Source: Augochlora pura
Lineage: Eukaryota > Arthropoda > Insecta > Hymenoptera > Halictidae
DNA: 64,000 nucleotides
NCBI RefSeq assembly: GCF_028453695.1
Contig: NC_135774.1
Span: 23,746,001 to 23,810,000, forward strand
Reading direction: 5' to 3'
Part shown: positions 34,501-46,012 of the stretch, in pieces
Numbering within the stretch: the stretch's first letter is position 1
Layout: each line of letters begins with the position of its first letter
The notes under the pieces: generated by a model
What the model saw: the letters and a program-made list of their open reading frames with translations, nothing else
The model's database searches: none
Told to the model about the DNA's origin: nothing
Position numbers and translations under genes: made by a program

Positions 34501-35104
34501 GCAGTTGAAACGTTGAACGGTTCTCCTCGAAAAACTTTGAAGATTATCATTAGCTGAAACATTGATACCCACCGTCGAAGATGGTATCCGTCCGTGTTTC
34601 AGGCAAGTGAGACCTGGGCAGAAGCATATTTCGACGACGACGACGACGACTTAACGGCAGCCAGCAGCGTCCCATCGTCTTACCGGGTACTAGAAAGCTA
34701 TCCAGCTTTGCTCGCAAATAAATCGGATTTCCGCAGTTCCGTTTCTGTTTGCAAAGAAACTGGAACGCTAAATATGACAGCATTAACTGCCGTCTGCATT
34801 AAAGTTCCTAGCGTCTATCAAGCTCGTATTTCTTTTCTATTTGATAACGTGGAAATAATGTTTGAGGAAGATAAGTCGGCTGTATTTACGAAGAGAGGCA
34901 ATGTTACTCCGAGCTATATTATTCCCCGAACGTGTTTCCCCAACAGAATTTACTACGGCGACTTCAAATTACAGTCGGGAATTTTAAAGAAGCGACGATA
35001 CATTTTTATGTTTTTCCTTCGCATGCTCATTTCTCGCCTGTCATTTATTATTTCGTTCGCTATTTTTCGTTTCATAATTTCAATTCGGTCACATGGTAAT
35101 TCGT
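34501..35104. other. Interval with a long open frame of unknown status
   Basis: An open frame runs from 34594 to 35106 on the plus strand. It opens with GTG, not ATG. It includes an Asp run from a (GAC)6 tract at 34632-34650 and ends in a hydrophobic stretch. A CCGTCCGTGTTTCAG acceptor-like sequence ends at 34602. I recognise no domain and do not call a gene. Confidence 0.35.
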
Positions 35105-35345
35105 AACAACGTAATTCAATATTTACCATGGTATAATTAATGTAATTTCATATTTAATGTGCCGTAATTAATTTGATTTTATACATTATGCTGTAATTAA
35201 TGTAATTCATGTATGATATGTCGTAATTAATATAATTCATGCATAGTATGTCGTAATTCATGTGATTCATATATAGTATATCGCAGTTAATCTAACTTCG
35301 TACATAGTTTATCGTAATTAAAATAATTTCATACTATTAAGGTTA
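35105..35345. repeat. Degenerate 30-40-bp repeat
   Basis: GTAATTAATGTAATTCAT-type words followed by ATAGTATGTC or ATATGTC recur about six times at irregular 30-40-bp spacing. Confidence 0.6.
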
Positions 35346-35509
35346 TTCCATTACTCCATATGTCATAATTGACGTAATTTAATTACGCATTATGCCCTCA
35401 TAAATATAATTTAATTAGTACGACATAATTTTACTTCGATTACAATTACTTTACAATTTAATCGAAGAGATATCTGAATTATGAATTACACTGCGATTGA
35501 AGCACACTG

Positions 35510-35660
35510 TAATTGTATTATGTTCTAATTATATTATTTCCTAATTGTATTATTTTCTAATTATATTATTTCCTAATTGTATTATTTTCTAATTATATTA
35601 TTTCCTAATTGTATTATTTTCTAATTATATTATCTTCTAATCGTATTATTTTCTAATTAT
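35510..35660. repeat. 16/32-bp tandem array
   Basis: TTCTAATTATATTATT alternates with TCCTAATTGTATTATT, giving a 32-bp higher-order unit of two related 16-mers repeated about four times. Confidence 0.88.
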
Positions 35661-36526
35661 ATTTCCTCGAGTAATTCGATCGCAATTTTTCGCAACTCCG
35701 CGTATAAAAAATTGTTATACTTCAACACAGCTTTATATCGTTTTAATAAGTTTCAACAAAGTTAGTATCCGGAACGGGTGAGGTAAAATTTGTTGTTATC
35801 CGGCGCTGTCTCTCTAACTGAACAGGAGGGATTAATCGAATCGTAGACCACGATAACTCTATTAGTTGGAAAGTTGCTTTATTGTCATCTGTAAGTATAC
35901 TTTTCCGGCAGAAAGCACTCGGAGGCTTCTGCCTCAGCTGATCAAATATAAGAAGAGTCTAGGAGGAGAGGAAGAAGCCACGTCAGCGTCGCGCGACACG
36001 AATCTATATACATACGTCTAGCCAAATGCACATATATACCCTGCTTTCGTAACTCCTGCCATTTTCAGTCGAAATGCATACACACGTCCCTGTGCAGCAG
36101 GAATCACTGGGTCACCGTGCATACATTACCTACACACGCGTCCCCGCCGCGTGACCGCCGTAAAGCTGTTGATGGAGGTAGAATGGCAAAAAGTTCTCTA
36201 AACATGGTGTCCGAACGGAATAAGATGAACATGGACGTTGCTCGTCTACCAAGATCGTGTGCTAGTCGTAAATCGGTGAATTTTATGTATTTCGCTAAAA
36301 CGAAGTTTTAAAAGTCAAGTTACTTTGCTGCACCATTTTCTTCATAGTTATAACGATGAGCACCTTTTCGATTGTAACAATCTCTTAAAAGATGAAGAAA
36401 ATTTATATTTATTGTAATCTACATTTATTAGAACAATTAAATGTTGCTTACAAGAGGACAGAATTTTATTCCAACGTAAAAGAACGGAATAACAATCATA
36501 CTTAACAGGATATTTCTAGAAATCTC
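35661..36526. other. Non-coding stretch
   Basis: Moderate GC content at 35750-36300, AT-rich after that. No gene or repeat was recognised. Confidence 0.4.
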
Positions 36527-36566
36527 CTTTTCGAGTCTGACTCGTTAAAGTACGACAACGGGTTAA
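36527..36566 (-). mobile_element. Family A-like end abutting a family C element
   Basis: Read on the minus strand, TTAACCCGTTGTCGTACTTT is followed by AACGAGTCAGACTCG, the family A subterminal palindrome, and resembles the end at 41697. Its TTAA (36563-36566) is the same TTAA that starts the family C element to the right. The inner end of the element could not be found. Confidence 0.55.
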
Positions 36567-36823
36567 CCCTTTGGCTACGGCAGACTTTGGCACGGCCGTA
36601 GTTTCTCGTTAGACATGCATTTCTGAGGAAGTATATTAAAATATTTAAAATATTGAATTCTGTTACATTAAACCAATGTTACCTGAAGTGAAGAATAATA
36701 TTAAGATTTTTTACAATATATAACATAAATATTGCACAATATATAATTAATCAAATTTAATAATAAACGGGCTGGAAATTTGATCTTTACGCCTATTGGC
36801 GCCTACAGTAGTTAAAGGGTTAA
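36563..36823 (-). mobile_element. Family C TTAA element (copy 1)
   Basis: TTAA at 36563-36566 and 36820-36823; left end TTAACCCTTTGGCTACGG, right end inverted TTAACCCTTTAACTACTG. Internal landmarks ATGCATTTCTGAGGA, AATATTGAATTCTGTTAC and GCCTATTGGCGCCTAC are the reverse complement of the copy at 51104. 261 bp, no coding capacity. Confidence 0.85.
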
Positions 36824-37067
36824 GGTTCCTTCTCTATCGAATCGTGAAAGTAAAAATGCTGGCTCGCACGTCGGAGATAATTTAAAGTATCGTCGCGCAC
36901 AAGTTGCAAAGATAACATGAACTCTCTTCTCGCGTCAAAGACACCGTCGACACGTATTTTGTGCCGGTTGATGGGTGGTAGCACGTTTGTAGAACCTCCA
37001 TTGTTTCGCAGCGCGGCTGCGTCCATGGGAACAAGTCAGCAGAAAACGACCCGGGCTTTTCCAAAGT
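36824..37067. other. Non-coding, possibly decayed transposon
   Basis: Moderately GC-rich. It lies directly upstream of a transposase-like motif and could be part of the same relic, but I cannot align it convincingly. Confidence 0.25.
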
Positions 37068-37200
37068 GATAGATGGCTGTTCCATCATGACAACGCGCTC
37101 GCACTCAGTACGTTGTCAATTCTAGCATTCGGCGTCTGGAGAGAAAGATTTGCTGCCACTACTTTTGTTCTTTACCCTTGCGACGACTCAATTCACTATG
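37068..37200 (+). pseudogene. Possible degenerate mariner-like transposase fragment
   Basis: The plus strand at about 37072-37120 reads WLFHHDNALALSTLSI, close to the WxxHHDNAPAH segment around the second catalytic Asp of many mariner-like transposases. The following 40 codons stay open and end LYPCDDSIHY, loosely like the region before the third Asp. No other conserved block is convincing, so this rests on a short match. Confidence 0.35.
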
Positions 37201-39635
37201 CCTAATAATAAAATCACTTGATCTGTTTCTCTAGTTATTTATATTTTTATCAAGTCTTTCAATCAGGTGATTTATTTGACAAATACAGGATTGTTATATA
37301 TAATATATACATATTTATGTAAGATAATTCTCCAAATGAATTCCTTTCCGCCGAATATTATATTCGGATAATTCTCTATTATCATTTCTATTTAAATAAA
37401 TTTTTATTCGTTCGAATATTTCTTTTACAATGTCGAATACAATTATATTTGTCCATTGAATATAATTTTATTTGTCGTTCGAATAGAAATTGCCCCAGTC
37501 TGTGCGAACATAACCTATATTTTCGAAATGATAAGCACTGGTAGCCATTTATTTTATGGATTATTTTAAATTGATTTTCAAGAATAAGAGTAAGATTTCC
37601 GTGAAACGTGGAATTCGATATGCTCGATGTAACACGTTCCAGATGGTTTAGCGCGATAGTGGATCCTAAGGACAATACTAATGATCTAATATTGAGTCCG
37701 CAGTCAGGGCCGAAACCAAGAAACTTTGAAGCGTTAGTCCCTCGACAGGAACCGGTGGATAGAAACCAACTATGTTAAACGACAGATTTCGAGGATGCGG
37801 CGCATCGATCCGGGAGAAACATACGGTATTGAGCGGCATATCAGCTCGAGACACTTGGGAATTACTTTGCACATAGTGTGACGAGAACAGTGTTCCGTCG
37901 ACCTGTAATAAGACAGTCCCAGAATACTGGATACCGGACTCATTAGCATTATTAAATTCGTAATTACAATCGAACAAACGCGAGCGATTCGAAAATATCA
38001 AATATGTGATGGTGGTTTCTGATAAAATCAGCTCGGTTTAATAAATTTAGGATTCGTTTTATGTCTGACGAAAATTTTTGCTACGATGGAATTATTTTGT
38101 AAATACTATCAATTTGTTGAGCGTCATAAACCAATCTAATCATTAAACTGATTCCAATAACTCTTTCACAAACTCCTATAATTAAAATATATTAAAAAAT
38201 TCAATCATTATTACCAAAAGAGTCTATTATTAAATATATTATCAAGATATAAACTAAAATTATTATTATCTAAGTTATATGATTTTAAAGAGTATTAATA
38301 ATATAAATTGTCATAATTAGTATATTCTTCTAAGGAAACGGCAAGCAAAAGGGATTAAATTTAGGTAATAGAATCTGTTTTCATAAATAAAAATATGCCA
38401 AATTTTGTTTCTCGTTCAAACAATGTCATTCTGTCATTATTATTATATTAATATTACTGATATACAAGTTATGTATACAATTTGTTCGAATTTTGGAAAA
38501 GTTATTGCATTTTAAGGAGAATTGAGCAATATTTAATGAATAAAATTTTATTCCACTATCAAATAAAAATTCTATTGGAACAAGAAATCATTCGGATAAA
38601 ATTTCATTCGAATAAGAATTTATTCATAGAGGAACTCATACGGAAAATAATTGATTTGAATACTAGTATGAAAGTAGGTTTGAGTAGGTTTGAATCTAGT
38701 ATTTCTCATAATCTTGCGATTTATATTACGCGCATACTACCATTCCGAATCATTGGAATAAAATATACGTCCGAGATACAGCACAATTCGCAATCAATGC
38801 AGAAAATGTGTATTTCTCACAAAGCCCCCGCAGTCTACTTATCGGACTGTATAAATTATCCGACTCTTCCGCGTCATTTCCATCGAGTTACGAGTCGGTC
38901 GTAGTCCCCTAAATTCGAATTGGATCGACGTGGATCCGTGTAACGACGTGCAGAAGCGCGGCGGCGGCGGCCGGCGGAAAAATCGATCTCCATTTTCCAA
39001 GGCGCATTTGCCTTCTGCCCAACAGAGCCTCATTAGCCATCCACCAAACAACGCGTTGGCTTCCGTTTTTCCCCCTTCCTCCTTTCCCCTCCACGCCCTC
39101 TCTCCGCGCTTTTCCAGTTGCGCCGTCTCTCGTCCACGGCATCGCGCGCGCGCTGCCTTCCGCGTCGAGTATGTTTTATTTCGCAGGAGAGATCAGCATT
39201 GTTACGGAAGTGCTTCGCATTTCATCCCGCCCCTGTTACTGTCTTATGTTCTTTTCCACCATCGCGAACAGTCACCCCCCCCTAGCCCCCTACCCTTACC
39301 TCCGCCGCCGGCCCTTTTATCCTATATCACCGCTCTGACCTATTTCGCTTATCTTGTAATCTCTATTCCGTTCGATTTTGACTTCCCTTCAAACGGTTTG
39401 CGAATAAAACGTTTCGCCTTTCGACAGTGTTACGTATTGTCTCCCGGTTACGATCGCTGTACTCGAGGACCGGGCAGCAATTACGTCCGATAGAAAATGT
39501 TCGCGTGCTTTATTGTTATTAACGCAGTCGCAGCTTCCACGAGGAAATTATTGTGCGACTTGTTTTACAAAGGTTTTCTTATGACAATAGGTTGTATTCT
39601 TTCAAAACGGAGTGAACGCTGTTACATATATTAGG
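37201..39635. other. Non-coding stretch
   Basis: AT-rich to 38860, with ATTCG-rich words at 37370-37490 and 38575-38640. CpG-rich at 38880-39500, with open frames on both strands (187 codons plus at 38930-39493) rich in Pro/Ser/Arg and without recognisable domains. Confidence 0.45.
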
Positions 39636-39800
39636 TTGGCGCATATGAAATGTCAGATGTTTGAGTGAATATATGAAACTATATATCTTTGTTCAAAAGT
39701 TTTTCATTTAATATGCCAGATATTTCTAATAGTTGCCGTAAGTTTATAAAGGATAACATTGGTCGACGGTGGAAGAGGACATTTTTTTATGTTTGATTTT
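39636..39800. mobile_element. Possible mariner-like end
   Basis: TATATTAGGTTGGCGCATAT resembles the TA-TTAGGTTGG start of the mariner ends elsewhere in the window. No inverted partner and no transposase were found, so this may be a single surviving terminus with an arbitrary right limit. Confidence 0.35.
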
Positions 39801-41696
39801 CTGGTAAAGGACATTGCCATAATATGTGGTTTACATCTTGAATACATATCAAAGTAAAATTACCTGTTTTTATTTCGAAACTATATCAATTTATATGTTT
39901 TCGAGATTTTAGAATGATTAGTTTACTAGATACTATTTTTTAAATGTTTAATTCATTTTTATATCCGAGCTTATCACGAAAATTTAAATATCTCGTTTCG
40001 TAGAATGCAACGTTTTCATTTTTATTACAACGCCAAGTCGAAGTTAGAAAACATTCATCGTTTTATCTTTAGCATCGCGTCTACCGATCTTTGCGAACAT
40101 TTTCTACGCATCTTCTAGTTTATTAATCCTTTTAACATCTCCAGAGAGTTCAAGTCTGCTTGGTATAATGTGAAAATAATTACAAAGTTTTTCATCGAAG
40201 TTCAATTACAAGATACTGACTTATTAAATTACAATCACCACGAATTACATCGTTGCCCATTAAAAATTCTGAATTGAAGAATAATAAAATGCTAGTTAAT
40301 AAAGAAAAGATTTTTCTGTATTTTCAAGAATAGTATTTTAATTATACATTGCATTTCGATTGCACGCTACTTCAATTGTACATTGCGCCACGGTTGCGTT
40401 GCATTCGAATTACACTCGCGATTAAAACAATCAGCAACAGAATTAACTGAAAGGATTGCGCGATGTAAATGAATTATTACGGAATTGAAGTGCAGTGTAA
40501 TTAATAGGAAGGAAACTCAAATTGCGGAATTCGATAAGAAACGAAGTTGAAATGCAACGGTGATCGAATCACGGAACGGGATTACAATATAACCGAATTA
40601 GCCTGACTCCGGCTTCCGATAAACCTAATAGAACAAAAATCTTATTTCACGTGGAACGTAAAACCCAAGGATCACACAAAGTAAAACCCGTGTCGGACAC
40701 AGCGGCGGCCCCGTCCGCGGGAGGGTTAATGCCTTTCCCCGATAAGCCACGCCAACCGACCGGCTTTTTAATAACAATTTCTGTATAATGGAAAAGCGCG
40801 TTCTGCAAAGAAAATGTTATCAAAGGACCGAGTTCTTGTAAAATTCACTGAGCCAGAATTGTATCTCGACGGTAAAGTAAACGTTAGCTCCTCTGAAAAG
40901 GCGGAAAAGATGGCGTACGGCTCGCAGACGTCGACGAGCGAGCGACGAGACGACGCGACCCGTCGTCGACGTCGACGTCCAGTCGCGAGGGCAGAGGGAA
41001 GATGTTCTTCTTAAAATTACTTTTCTTTTTACCCCGTGCCCTCGTTGCCGTAATTCGCGAAAAATCACGAATTATCGTGTCACTGGGGGTGTCTGGTATT
41101 GTACTATGGTTTCGCGAACACCTGATTTCAAGAATTTTTGTTATATTTTTTCTTTTCAAATTCTTTAAACGATAATGACAGATTTGATAAACTATTTTTA
41201 CAATTATAATACAAATGGTAAAATGTAAAAATAAACTTGGTCTTGTTATTTATATAAATCAAGACATATTTATCATATTTTTAGAGCTTGGTAAGTTTAC
41301 TGCTAATTCTAAGACAAAAGTGTTAAATGGTTTAAGGTTATGTGAGGGGTTATTTTGTATTCATCTAAGCAAAAGTGCTATTTTTATTTATATGATACCG
41401 TTAAATAATACATTTAGGTGCCTGTTAATGCAAAAATTATATATAACAAATTTAGATCAAAATAGAAATATGTTAGAACAATAATACATATTTAAAATTG
41501 TGGAGACATTTCTTGACATTCCTTAACAGTATCTCTATCGAAAGAGACTTATTAATAATTATTATTTAATAGTATTTTTACGAAATATATAGAATGACAT
41601 TCTATGTAATCAATTCTCGACATTAGCAAACCTCATCAAAAAATTAATTCAGTAAATTGCATGAAAATAAATCGATAAAAACAGCATTAAGGGTGC
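39801..41696. other. Non-coding stretch
   Basis: AT-rich, with scattered ATTGCA/TGCAAT words at 40330-40560 and a CpG-rich block at 40680-41100 that includes GTCGACGTCGACG-type sequence. No gene was recognised. Confidence 0.4.
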
Positions 41697-41760
41697 TTAA
41701 CCCCTTACCGTACTTCGACGAGTCCGACTCGCGATGGAAATTACTAGTGATAAATTATTA
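41697..41760 (+). mobile_element. Family A-like end, single
   Basis: TTAACCCCTTACCGTACTTC is followed by CGACGAGTCCGACTCGCG, a subterminal palindrome equivalent to that of family A. The partner end was not found downstream. Confidence 0.5.
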
Positions 41761-42660
41761 AGTTTGAATATTATTCTGTTCTCTGAAATTGGAATAAAAT
41801 AGTAATCCATTGTTATTAATATTTAAGCATTGGAGTAAATTCAGGCACTGAATAAACATTAATGTTCCGTCCCTTCCAAGAATTAATATTAATAGAAGAA
41901 CTCCTAATCGCAGTAATCGTGAAGAAAATGGTACGTCGAGGTATTAATATTGTCGCAAACGAGCAAATCGGGACTAGCGGCAATAATAAATGTTCGAAGC
42001 AGCCGAGGCAATCGTCTCGGCAAGCGGGAAAGGATTCCTCGAAAATCGCGGCGCGCCCGCAGGTTGGAAAATAAACGAGACCGTTCGGAAAGAAAGCCGG
42101 GCGAAAGAAGTATGGAAATTCCTTTCGCCGGGTCGGGGCGTCGCGCGCGCACGTCTTCATTAAGCGGAAGTTAACCGGGCACGTGGGGCGGCCGTGGGCA
42201 TTCGTTCCGTTTCTCGTTACGTTTCCCGTTCCCGCGATGAATTCTCTCGCATTCTTTTCCGCCATCTTCCGACCGCGACGATAGCCGGCGCACCGGGCGC
42301 CCGACAAAACTTTCCTAAGTCCTCACCTCCGGCGGAAAGGAGCGGAAGTTTTACCTGCAGTCACGATTTCGCGGTTTCCTGGTCCACCCCCCCTTCCCCC
42401 TCCTTGCCCCTTCCTCCTCGCCCGGCCCACGGAATGGCCGAACCCTTCATTAAAGTTTCCACCGGCCTCGCTTTTGTAGTTCTCGACCGGGGCGGACAGA
42501 TGAAACTCCGCGCCGCTTTTCCGCTTTCGCCGCCGCCGCCACCCTAACCGTGATCCCTCCCCGTCTAACCGTCGACGTAGCAGACGCGATAAAATAAAAT
42601 AGCCCGCCGACCGACCCGGCCGCATCCAAACGCAGTTGTTCGACACTGTTTCTACCGAAC
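41761..42660. other. CpG-rich block, no recognisable gene
   Basis: Open frames overlap on both strands (163 codons minus at 41816-42307, 117 plus at 42194-42547). C-rich and GCC-type runs near 42390-42545 inflate them. No domain was recognised. Confidence 0.45.
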
Positions 42661-43153
42661 GAGTCAGAAAACACCTCTTCGTCTATTCTGTTTAACACTA
42701 GTTTTATTTTAAAAATGGTTAAGGAATATCTGTTAATAATTTCAATCAATAGAAAATAATTTAAGAATATTCTTTAATTTTTCTAATGATTCCACTACTC
42801 TCTGTTTATTTTTGTCAATTTTTGAGTCAGAAAACACCTTTTCATAAATTCTGTTTAACACTATTTTTATTTAAAGAAATGGTTAAAGAATATTTTTCAA
42901 TAGTTTGAATCAATGGAAAATAACGCAAGAATATTCTTTAAGTTTTCTAATGCTTTCACTACTCTCTGATTATTTTTGTCAATTTTTGAGACCGAAAACA
43001 CTTTTTCATAAATTCTGTGTAACACTATTTTTATTTAAAGAAATGGTTAAAGAATATATTTCAATAGTTTGAATCAATGGAAAATAGCGCAAGAATACTC
43101 TAAAATGTTTCTAACGATTTTACTATTCTCTGTTTATTTTCGTCAATTTTTGC
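42661..43153. repeat. About 164-bp tandem array, three copies
   Basis: Copies start at GAGTCAGAAAACACC (42661 and 42824) and GAGACCGAAAACAC (42988). Shared landmarks are TTCTGTTTAACACTA, AAATGGTTAAAGAATAT and TACTCTCTGTTTATTTT. Confidence 0.92.
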
Positions 43154-44687
43154 AATAAATGCATAAAATTCGCAGTCTAATCTCGCCTTTCGCCGCGGTC
43201 AGCAAAAAATTAATTCGCCGAATTGTACAATTTGAAATGTCGGTAAAAATAGTATTAAACCGGAGCGCGATCACCACCGGCAGGTGGTTTTGCCCGCGTG
43301 ACGCACGAATTTCGAACGTCAACGCGCTGCTCCCGCTTTTATCGGCTTAACATTAGACTTATTCCGCTAATGGATTAAACGCTATTTTTAAGGCGCGCGC
43401 GCCCGCGAATAAATCGCGTCACGGTGCTTACCTGGCCGCCGGAAGCTCGGGAAGGTTTTCGCGGTGCCGATCCGCCGTTGAACACCTGTTGGCCAGGTTT
43501 TTCGCAAATATTTATGATATTTTTGCGGGGGGGGATACCGAACCCGTGGCGTTGCACAGAGACACGTTTAAATGATTGATGGAAAAAATGGAGTTCAGCG
43601 ATGGTAGCTCGGTCTTTTTTTTTGTTCCCCAGTTTTACATCGCTGCACGATGGGACTTTTAACCCGTGTACCTTCGCTAATTAGACTCGCGCAAGTGGCT
43701 TCGCGTAGTAGACTTCCACCCCTTTCGAAAACTGCAGATATCTGCGCGGGCTTTAGAATTATTTTTAATTTAGAAATTATTATTTAAGAGTAATTGCTAA
43801 ATATGATATTTATTCTAACTGAAATCGCAGTTTTGTATTAAAATCAGAATTTTTCTGATTTATTGAAATAGTTTTATAAATAGGTGGGGTAAGTCCTTGA
43901 GGGTTAATAGTTCGAACAAATTTTATTTGCGATATAGATGTGTATACTTTATATGTATTTACTTAAGAGATAATTTTATAATAGTTTTTCTATGTTCTTT
44001 TTTACTAGTTTTACAGGAGATCTTGTATATTTAATTCTTAATTCTAATTTCGAGCAAATATTATTTTACGTGAAAATCTAGAGAAAATCTAGAAATGTAG
44101 GACATTTTCGTATTTATAACAAAACTGAGTACTTAAAACGTAAAACAGCCGAGAAATCAACTTACTAAAATAGCTGAAGGGTGAGATAATTATTCGGTAC
44201 CGGAATTCTTGCAAAATGATTCTTACCCATAAGACAATTCTTCCAGAAATCTTTCATGTTACACATAAATTACTAGATCCATTAATTACTAATAAATTCC
44301 ATCAACTCCGACAAGACATATACCACACCGTAAACCCCTATTTCAAATTAACAAGCACCTAAAAATGCCGGTCCTTTGACCGAAACACGCGACAGACGAA
44401 TACGCGATTCCATTTAATCGAAACACAGTAGATTAGCAACTAACAAGTCGTCCAAACAGCGGGGACAATAACTGGCGAGTTTCGGATCCGCTTTTTTCGA
44501 TAATTGCATCCCTTTGTCGATAACTGTGAATCCGAATTCGCTATCCGAACGCTCGCTCCCCCGGGGGCGGAAGATTTTATCTGAGCTATTTGGGATTTAC
44601 AGATAGTTCCGGTACGTTTCACGGTCTTTATATTTCAGCAGTATATGATTGATTGATCTGAATAGGTTTCCTGCACGGCAACGCGAC
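43154..44687. other. Non-coding stretch
   Basis: CpG-rich at 43160-43720, then AT-rich, with another GC-rich part from 44450. No gene was recognised. Confidence 0.4.
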
Positions 44688-44714
44688 GGTGGTGGTGGTG
44701 GTGGTGGTGGTGGT
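44688..44714. repeat. (GGT)9 microsatellite
   Basis: Nine pure GGT units. Confidence 0.95.
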
Positions 44715-45162
44715 ACGGTCTATTTCGGTATGCGTGCCTGTGCCAATCTGCTCCCGTGCCCGATTCTCAGTCTGTGTACTTTTACCACTGTTCTTCTGTC
44801 CACGGAGATTTCAGGTGGCCGCTCGATAAAAAGTTTCCGTTCGAGTGTGCAGAGCGCGGACCGACTATCAGAACCTTCCGGACTTTGATCCGAGGACCAA
44901 TAATTGTTGTCTTTTTCTATTCGGCGTTTTATTATCATTCTGTCGATTTCATGTAGTCGCGTGTCCTCGTCGTTGTATAACCCGTCGCGAATATAGCGAA
45001 ATGTTTCGAAGGGTTCGATTGCAGTCTAATTTTCACTGAAATACCAATTGCAGAACACGTGACGGAATAGCGACGATTTTTATAAGATAGCGATTCGAAT
45101 AGGTAATTCGGCTATTATGAAATTGTGTTAACTTTTCAGATTATGGACAAAGTAATTTGATT
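44715..45162. other. Non-coding stretch
   Basis: Overlapping short frames on both strands; nothing was recognised. Confidence 0.35.
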
Positions 45163-45362
45163 TTAACACTTTACCGAGTGGTAGCATATACATCGGCTTT
45201 TTACCACGGCAACTAATTTACTATCTATGTAGCTTATCTCTGCAAGCTCTCATATTATTATATCGTTTTTTAAATATTAAAAACATAATAATGTTATTAG
45301 ATTTAAATACCCTACAATGACGTAAATGTATATGGTCTTATAACCGGCCAGTGCAGTGTTAA
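45163..45362 (+). mobile_element. Family D TTAA element (copy 1)
   Basis: TTAA at 45163-45166 and 45359-45362; left end TTAACACTTTACCGAGTGG, right end inverted TTAACACTGCACTGGCCGG. The left subterminal ATCGGCTTTTTACC is shared with the inverted copy at 333. The right 60 bp and the flank beyond it are duplicated at 45914-46012. Confidence 0.7.
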
Positions 45363-45404
45363 TAGAATTAATTTCTCAAACATGAATCAGCATACATTAT
45401 ACGG

Positions 45405-45905
45405 TGTAAAACTAGCTATATCAGCTATACCAGTTATACTAATTATGCTAGTTATACCAATTACACTAGTTATGCCAATTATACTAGTTATACCAGTTAT
45501 AATAGTTATACTAGTTACACTAGTTATACCAGTTATGCTAGCTATACTATTGTAGTTATTCCAATTATACCAGTTCTACCAGTTAAACCAGTTATATTAG
45601 TTACACTAGTAACACCAGATATACCAGTTACATCAGTTATTTCATGGTTTATAAGGTACTAGTTTACTAGTTATACAAATTATACTCGTAATACTAGTTA
45701 TGCTAGTTGTACTAGTTAAGTCAAGGTTTATACGGTATTAGTTACTAGTTATACCAGTTATACTAGTCTACCAGTTAAACCAGTTATATCAGTTATACTA
45801 GTAACACCAGTTATACCAATTACACCAGTTACGTCAAGGTTTATACAGTATAGATTTACTAGTTATACCAATTACATCAATCATACCAGTTACACCAGTT
45901 ATACT
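45405..45905. repeat. 9-bp satellite array, locus 1
   Basis: About 50 units close to AGTTATACC, AGTTATACT or AATTATGCT. They are punctuated by longer units such as GTCAAGGTTTATACGGTATT (near 45721 and 45833) that also occur in the second array at 48.8 kb. Because 9 is a multiple of 3, open frames here show three-residue repeats of the VIP/VIL type; these are not genes. Confidence 0.92.
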
Positions 45906-45913
45906 ATACTATT

Positions 45914-46012
45914 ACATTTGAATACCCTATAATGACGTAAATGTATAGTATATGGTCGAATAACCGGTCAGTGTAGTGTTAATAGAATCAATTTCTCAAA
46001 AATGACTCAGCA
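45914..46012. repeat. Direct duplicate of 45306-45396
   Basis: AATACCCTATAATGACGTAA, then AACCGGTCAGTGTAGTGTTA and ATAGAAT(C)AATTTCTCAAA match the right end of the family D element plus about 30 bp of its flank. The two copies bracket the 9-bp satellite. Confidence 0.8.

Noticed and set aside
38930..39493. 187-codon plus-strand open frame
   Set aside because: Pro/Ser/Arg-rich translation of C-rich low-complexity DNA with competing minus-strand frames and no motif.
41816..42307. 163-codon minus-strand frame
   Set aside because: Overlaps several plus-strand frames in a CpG-rich block and has no known domain.
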